Below are positions 6,005-7,466 of a stretch of 7,466 bases of DNA, piece by piece. The notes below the pieces were generated by a model. The model was given only the letters and a program-made list of their open reading frames with translations, was not told where the DNA came from and did not search any database. Positions within the stretch are counted from its first letter, which is position 1. Every line of letters starts with the position of its first letter. Made by a program: the position numbers and the translations under genes. The DNA comes from PVC group bacterium (GTDB lineage Bacteria > Verrucomicrobiota > Kiritimatiellia > SS1-B-03-39 > UBA6053). The stretch lies in NCBI GenBank assembly GCA_003565815.1, contig PXAS01000150.1, forward strand, positions 1 through 7,466, given 5' to 3'.

Positions 6005-6764
6005 CGAAGCCATCCGCCTGAACCGCTATCTCGCCCAGTGCGGGGTGGGGTCTCGGCGCGCCTGCGACCGCTTGATCGAAAGCGGCGAAGTGGCCATCGA
6101 CGGAACACCCGTCACCTCCATGGGGGTGCGGGTGTTTCCTTTTGCCCAGAAAGTCACGGTTTCGGGTCGTCCGGTGCGCGCGGAAACCACGCGTGTGCTT
6201 TTGGTACACAAACCCCGCAACATCGTGTGTACGGTGAGCGATCCGGAAGGCCGTCGCACCGTTCTGGATTTGTTGCCCCCGGAATGGCGCCGCGAGCGCC
6301 TGTATCCGGTGGGGCGTTTGGACCGCAACAGCGAAGGGTTGATTTTGGTGACCAACGACGGGGAATTGGCCAACCGGCTGACCCACCCGCGCTATCACGT
6401 CGAAAAAGAATACCTGGTCTGGGTGCGCCTGCCGATCAATGACGCCCAGAAAAAGGAGATCCTGCGAGGGGTCAAGGACCGGGGCGAACGCTTGGGTGCG
6501 CTGCGGTTGACCCCGGTGCCCAGCAAAGGACGATACCATTGCTACAGCATGGTGTTGGGAGAGGGCAGGAACCGTCATATCCGCCGCATGTGCGAAGCCT
6601 TGGAAATTTCCGTGGCCCGCATCAAACGCATCCGCTTGGCCGGATTGGACATCCAATCCCTGCCCGTGGGCGCTTCGCGCGAGTTAACCCCGTCCGAGCT
6701 GGACGATCTGCGCGCGAAAACCGGATTGGCCACCGCGGGACGGGGCGCATCTCGGAATTGGTGA
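5967..6764 (+). CDS. rluB: rRNA pseudouridine synthase, RsuA/RluB family
   Basis: This 265-residue protein has an N-terminal S4 RNA-binding domain (IRLNRYLAQCGVGSRRACDR, about residues 16-70). The catalytic domain includes the linker LVHKPRNIVCTVSDPEGRRT (79-98), the signature VGRLDRNSEGLILVTNDGEL (115-134) with catalytic aspartate D119, the HVEKEYLV strand, and the C-terminal EGRNRHIRRMCEALE motif (199-213). This is the order in RsuA, RluB, RluE and RluF, enzymes that convert a specific uridine of 16S or 23S rRNA to pseudouridine; RluB acts near the peptidyl-transferase centre. RluB is favoured by length, but the exact target cannot be read. The GTG start overlaps the small basic gene by 38 bases, so expression is probably coupled. 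The last residues (GASRNW) and the TGA stop lie within the left arm of a palindromic repeat, so the C-terminal tail may be repeat-derived. Confidence 0.92.
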   Translation: MRSDYGKPSPTSNEAIRLNRYLAQCGVGSRRACDRLIESGEVAIDGTPVTSMGVRVFPFAQKVTVSGRPVRAETTRVLLVHKPRNIVCTVSDPEGRRTVLDLLPPEWRRERLYPVGRLDRNSEGLILVTNDGELANRLTHPRYHVEKEYLVWVRLPINDAQKKEILRGVKDRGERLGALRLTPVPSKGRYHCYSMVLGEGRNRHIRRMCEALEISVARIKRIRLAGLDIQSLPVGASRELTPSELDDLRAKTGLATAGRGASRNW

Positions 6765-6892
6765 CATCTAAACCGTAGCTGCAACTGTCCCAGTTGCAGA
6801 ACCTCATATCAAGCGGATATATCAAAGCTGAGGACAGCTTCGACAACGGTGAGTCCGCCCTTTCACCAATGCCGAGATGCACCCGCGGGACG
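6733..6892. repeat. Palindromic MITE-like element overlapping the rluB 3' end
   Basis: A 20-base sequence at 6745-6764 reappears inverted at 6863-6882 with 18 of 20 bases paired (core GCATCTCGG-A/C-ATTGGTGA). Nested inside, around nearly the same centre, ACCGT (6772-6776) pairs with ACGGT (6846-6850), and AGCTG (6777-6781) with CAGCT (6835-6839). Outside, CCGCGGGACG occurs as a direct repeat at 6733-6742 and 6883-6892, abutting the right arm and two bases from the left arm, like a target duplication. No transposase is encoded. It could be a miniature inverted-repeat element or a lineage-specific intergenic palindrome; copy number elsewhere is unknown. Confidence 0.6.
6779..6799. repeat. Perfect nine-base-pair hairpin after rluB
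   Basis: CTGCAACTG (6779-6787) and CAGTTGCAG (6791-6799) are exact reverse complements separated by TCC. The hairpin begins 15 bases after the rluB stop and lies within the larger palindrome. No T-run follows (GAACCTCAT), so a classical intrinsic terminator is unlikely, but it could stabilise or end the rluB transcript, or be a REP-like unit. Confidence 0.6.
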
Positions 6893-6935
6893 TCCGCAGT
6901 AACAACTTGTCTTGACAGTCTCCCGGTCCTTTCGC

Positions 6936-7280
6936 ATGAAAGACGACATGAATGACGATGCCCGCGAAGATGAGTATGCGGTTCAATGGACGCCCGCCAA
7001 AGTCACAACCCTTTGTGCCTGTATTTTTTTGATGGCGCTTTGTGTGACCTTGCCGCTGGTGGGGCCTTCCGCGTACCGCACCCCGCATTATTGGCCGCAA
7101 AACGTTCTCACCTTTCTCGCGGTCCTCTTTCCGGGCGGGTTCTTTTCCGCCCTGGGGTTGGTTTTGGCCCGAAAGGAACGAAAAACCGGCATGAACACGA
7201 ATCCCCGCTTGCCCATGACCTTTCTGTTGGCGCATCTGTTTTTTTTCATCACCTTCCTTTCGGGTGGGTTTCGAATCTAG
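6936..7280 (+). CDS. Small three-helix membrane protein, function unknown
   Basis: This predicted 114-residue protein was not recognised. It has a very acidic N-terminus (MKDDMNDDAREDEY) and three hydrophobic stretches: about residues 23-43 (TTLCACIFLMALCVTLPLVG), 56-78 (NVLTFLAVLFPGGFFSALGLVLA) and 92-110 (LPMTFLLAHLFFFITFLSGG). Basic residues (ARKERKTG) follow the second helix. By the positive-inside rule that loop is cytoplasmic, putting the N-terminus outside. The start is uncertain: ATG at 6936 and ATG at 6948 are both possible, and neither has a convincing ribosome binding site. TTGACA at 6912-6917 resembles a -35 box, but any -10 partner is weak. The opposite strand is also open here, but its product is a low-complexity basic chain, so this strand is preferred. 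The gene lies between two palindromic repeats, and its stop codon is the start of the second one. It contains T runs of seven and eight. Confidence 0.5.
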   Translation: MKDDMNDDAREDEYAVQWTPAKVTTLCACIFLMALCVTLPLVGPSAYRTPHYWPQNVLTFLAVLFPGGFFSALGLVLARKERKTGMNTNPRLPMTFLLAHLFFFITFLSGGFRI

Positions 7281-7375
7281 TACCCTGTCTTCCAGGTTGC
7301 ACAAGCCCCTCCTCCCATCCCCCAGTATCCAAAATAGACCAATCCTATGCGAAGATTTCTGGTTGACAGGGTACT
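7279..7375. repeat. Inverted repeat beginning at the stop codon of the membrane gene
   Basis: Positions 7279-7295 and 7359-7375 are inverted copies matching at 15 of 17 bases: eleven perfect pairs (AGTACCCTGTC), two mismatches, then four pairs (CCAG). The spacer is 63 bases. The left arm starts with the last two bases of the TAG stop of the membrane gene. The rest of the window to 7466 holds no convincing gene. The arms could be a long-loop terminator, an mRNA-stability element or the ends of a small mobile repeat; no flanking direct repeat was found. Confidence 0.5.
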
Positions 7376-7466
7376 GGCCGGACATCGGTGGATCTTTGCG
7401 ATTGTCTTTGAAAAAGTCTTGCATAGGGTGCAAAACAACGATTGAATATCGCCAATCTTCCCATCG

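Noticed and set aside
5934..6656. Minus-strand open frame of 240 residues opposite rluB
   Set aside because: No family motif, rich in His and Gln as expected from antisense, and it covers a clear pseudouridine synthase gene.
6642..6659. Palindrome GGATTGGA-CA-TCCAATCC inside rluB
   Set aside because: It lies in the conserved coding stretch for LAGLDIQSL and is explained by codon choice; no sign of a regulatory role.
7239..7246. T8 run (and T7 at 7024-7030) in the membrane gene as slippage sites
   Set aside because: These encode Phe/Leu in hydrophobic helices, where T-rich codons are expected; no sign of alternative functional frames.
6822..7433. Minus-strand open frame of 203 residues opposite the small membrane gene
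   Set aside because: The product is a low-complexity basic chain without domains and spans both palindromic repeats; the plus strand has three coherent membrane helices. The choice is not certain.
7347..7445. 32-residue plus-strand open frame starting MRRFLVDRVLAGHRW
   Set aside because: It has no ribosome binding site, no recognised similarity and runs through the right arm of the inverted repeat; too short to support as a gene.

Overview
The window reads as chromosomal DNA from a Gram-negative bacterium of the PVC superphylum, most likely a member of Verrucomicrobiota or a close relative. The best clue is a 51-residue basic protein (5849-6004). It matches from memory the 'small basic protein' family annotated in Verrucomicrobia, Chlamydiae and relatives (TIGR04137, to be verified). 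A lipoprotein-type signal and type IV pilin-like genes fit a diderm cell. The exact genus cannot be read from the sequence.

Layout. Positions 1-1086 hold the 3' part of a PilX-like pilus-assembly gene that is cut by the window edge. A 3D-domain cell-wall lipoprotein gene (1112-1570) lies convergent to it. A divergent intergenic region with a candidate promoter and a leader hairpin then opens a plus-strand pilin operon (1767-4952). The operon order is GspH/FimT-like, PilV-like, PilW-like and a second, full-length PilX-like gene. The two PilX-like genes are paralogues, collinear over their whole shared length. The first is therefore probably the end of a similar upstream minor-pilin cluster. 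The four operon products would be inserted in the inner membrane, processed by prepilin peptidase, and would prime or cap a type IV pilus or related filament. The PilX-like protein carries a long beta-rich C-terminal domain.

From 5159 the content changes to translation genes: rpmI (L35), rplT (L20), the small basic protein, and an RsuA/RluB-type rRNA pseudouridine synthase whose GTG start overlaps the small basic gene. infC is not upstream of rpmI and pheS is not downstream of rplT, so the common infC-rpmI-rplT order is broken here. The last 700 bases hold one small three-helix membrane protein of unknown function (6936-7280). It lies between two palindromic structures: a MITE-like unit overlapping the 3' end of rluB (about 6733-6892), and an inverted repeat that begins in the membrane gene's stop codon (7279-7375).

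The most interesting signals are four. A run of ten G within the second PilX-like gene is followed by three open reading frames, suggesting possible phase or C-terminal variation. A perfect hairpin abuts the ribosome binding site of the pilin operon. A palindromic element appears to supply the stop codon of rluB. A conserved C-x-N-C-E motif and an invariant C-terminal tail are shared by the two PilX-like paralogues. No tRNA, rRNA, CRISPR array, transposase or phage gene was seen.
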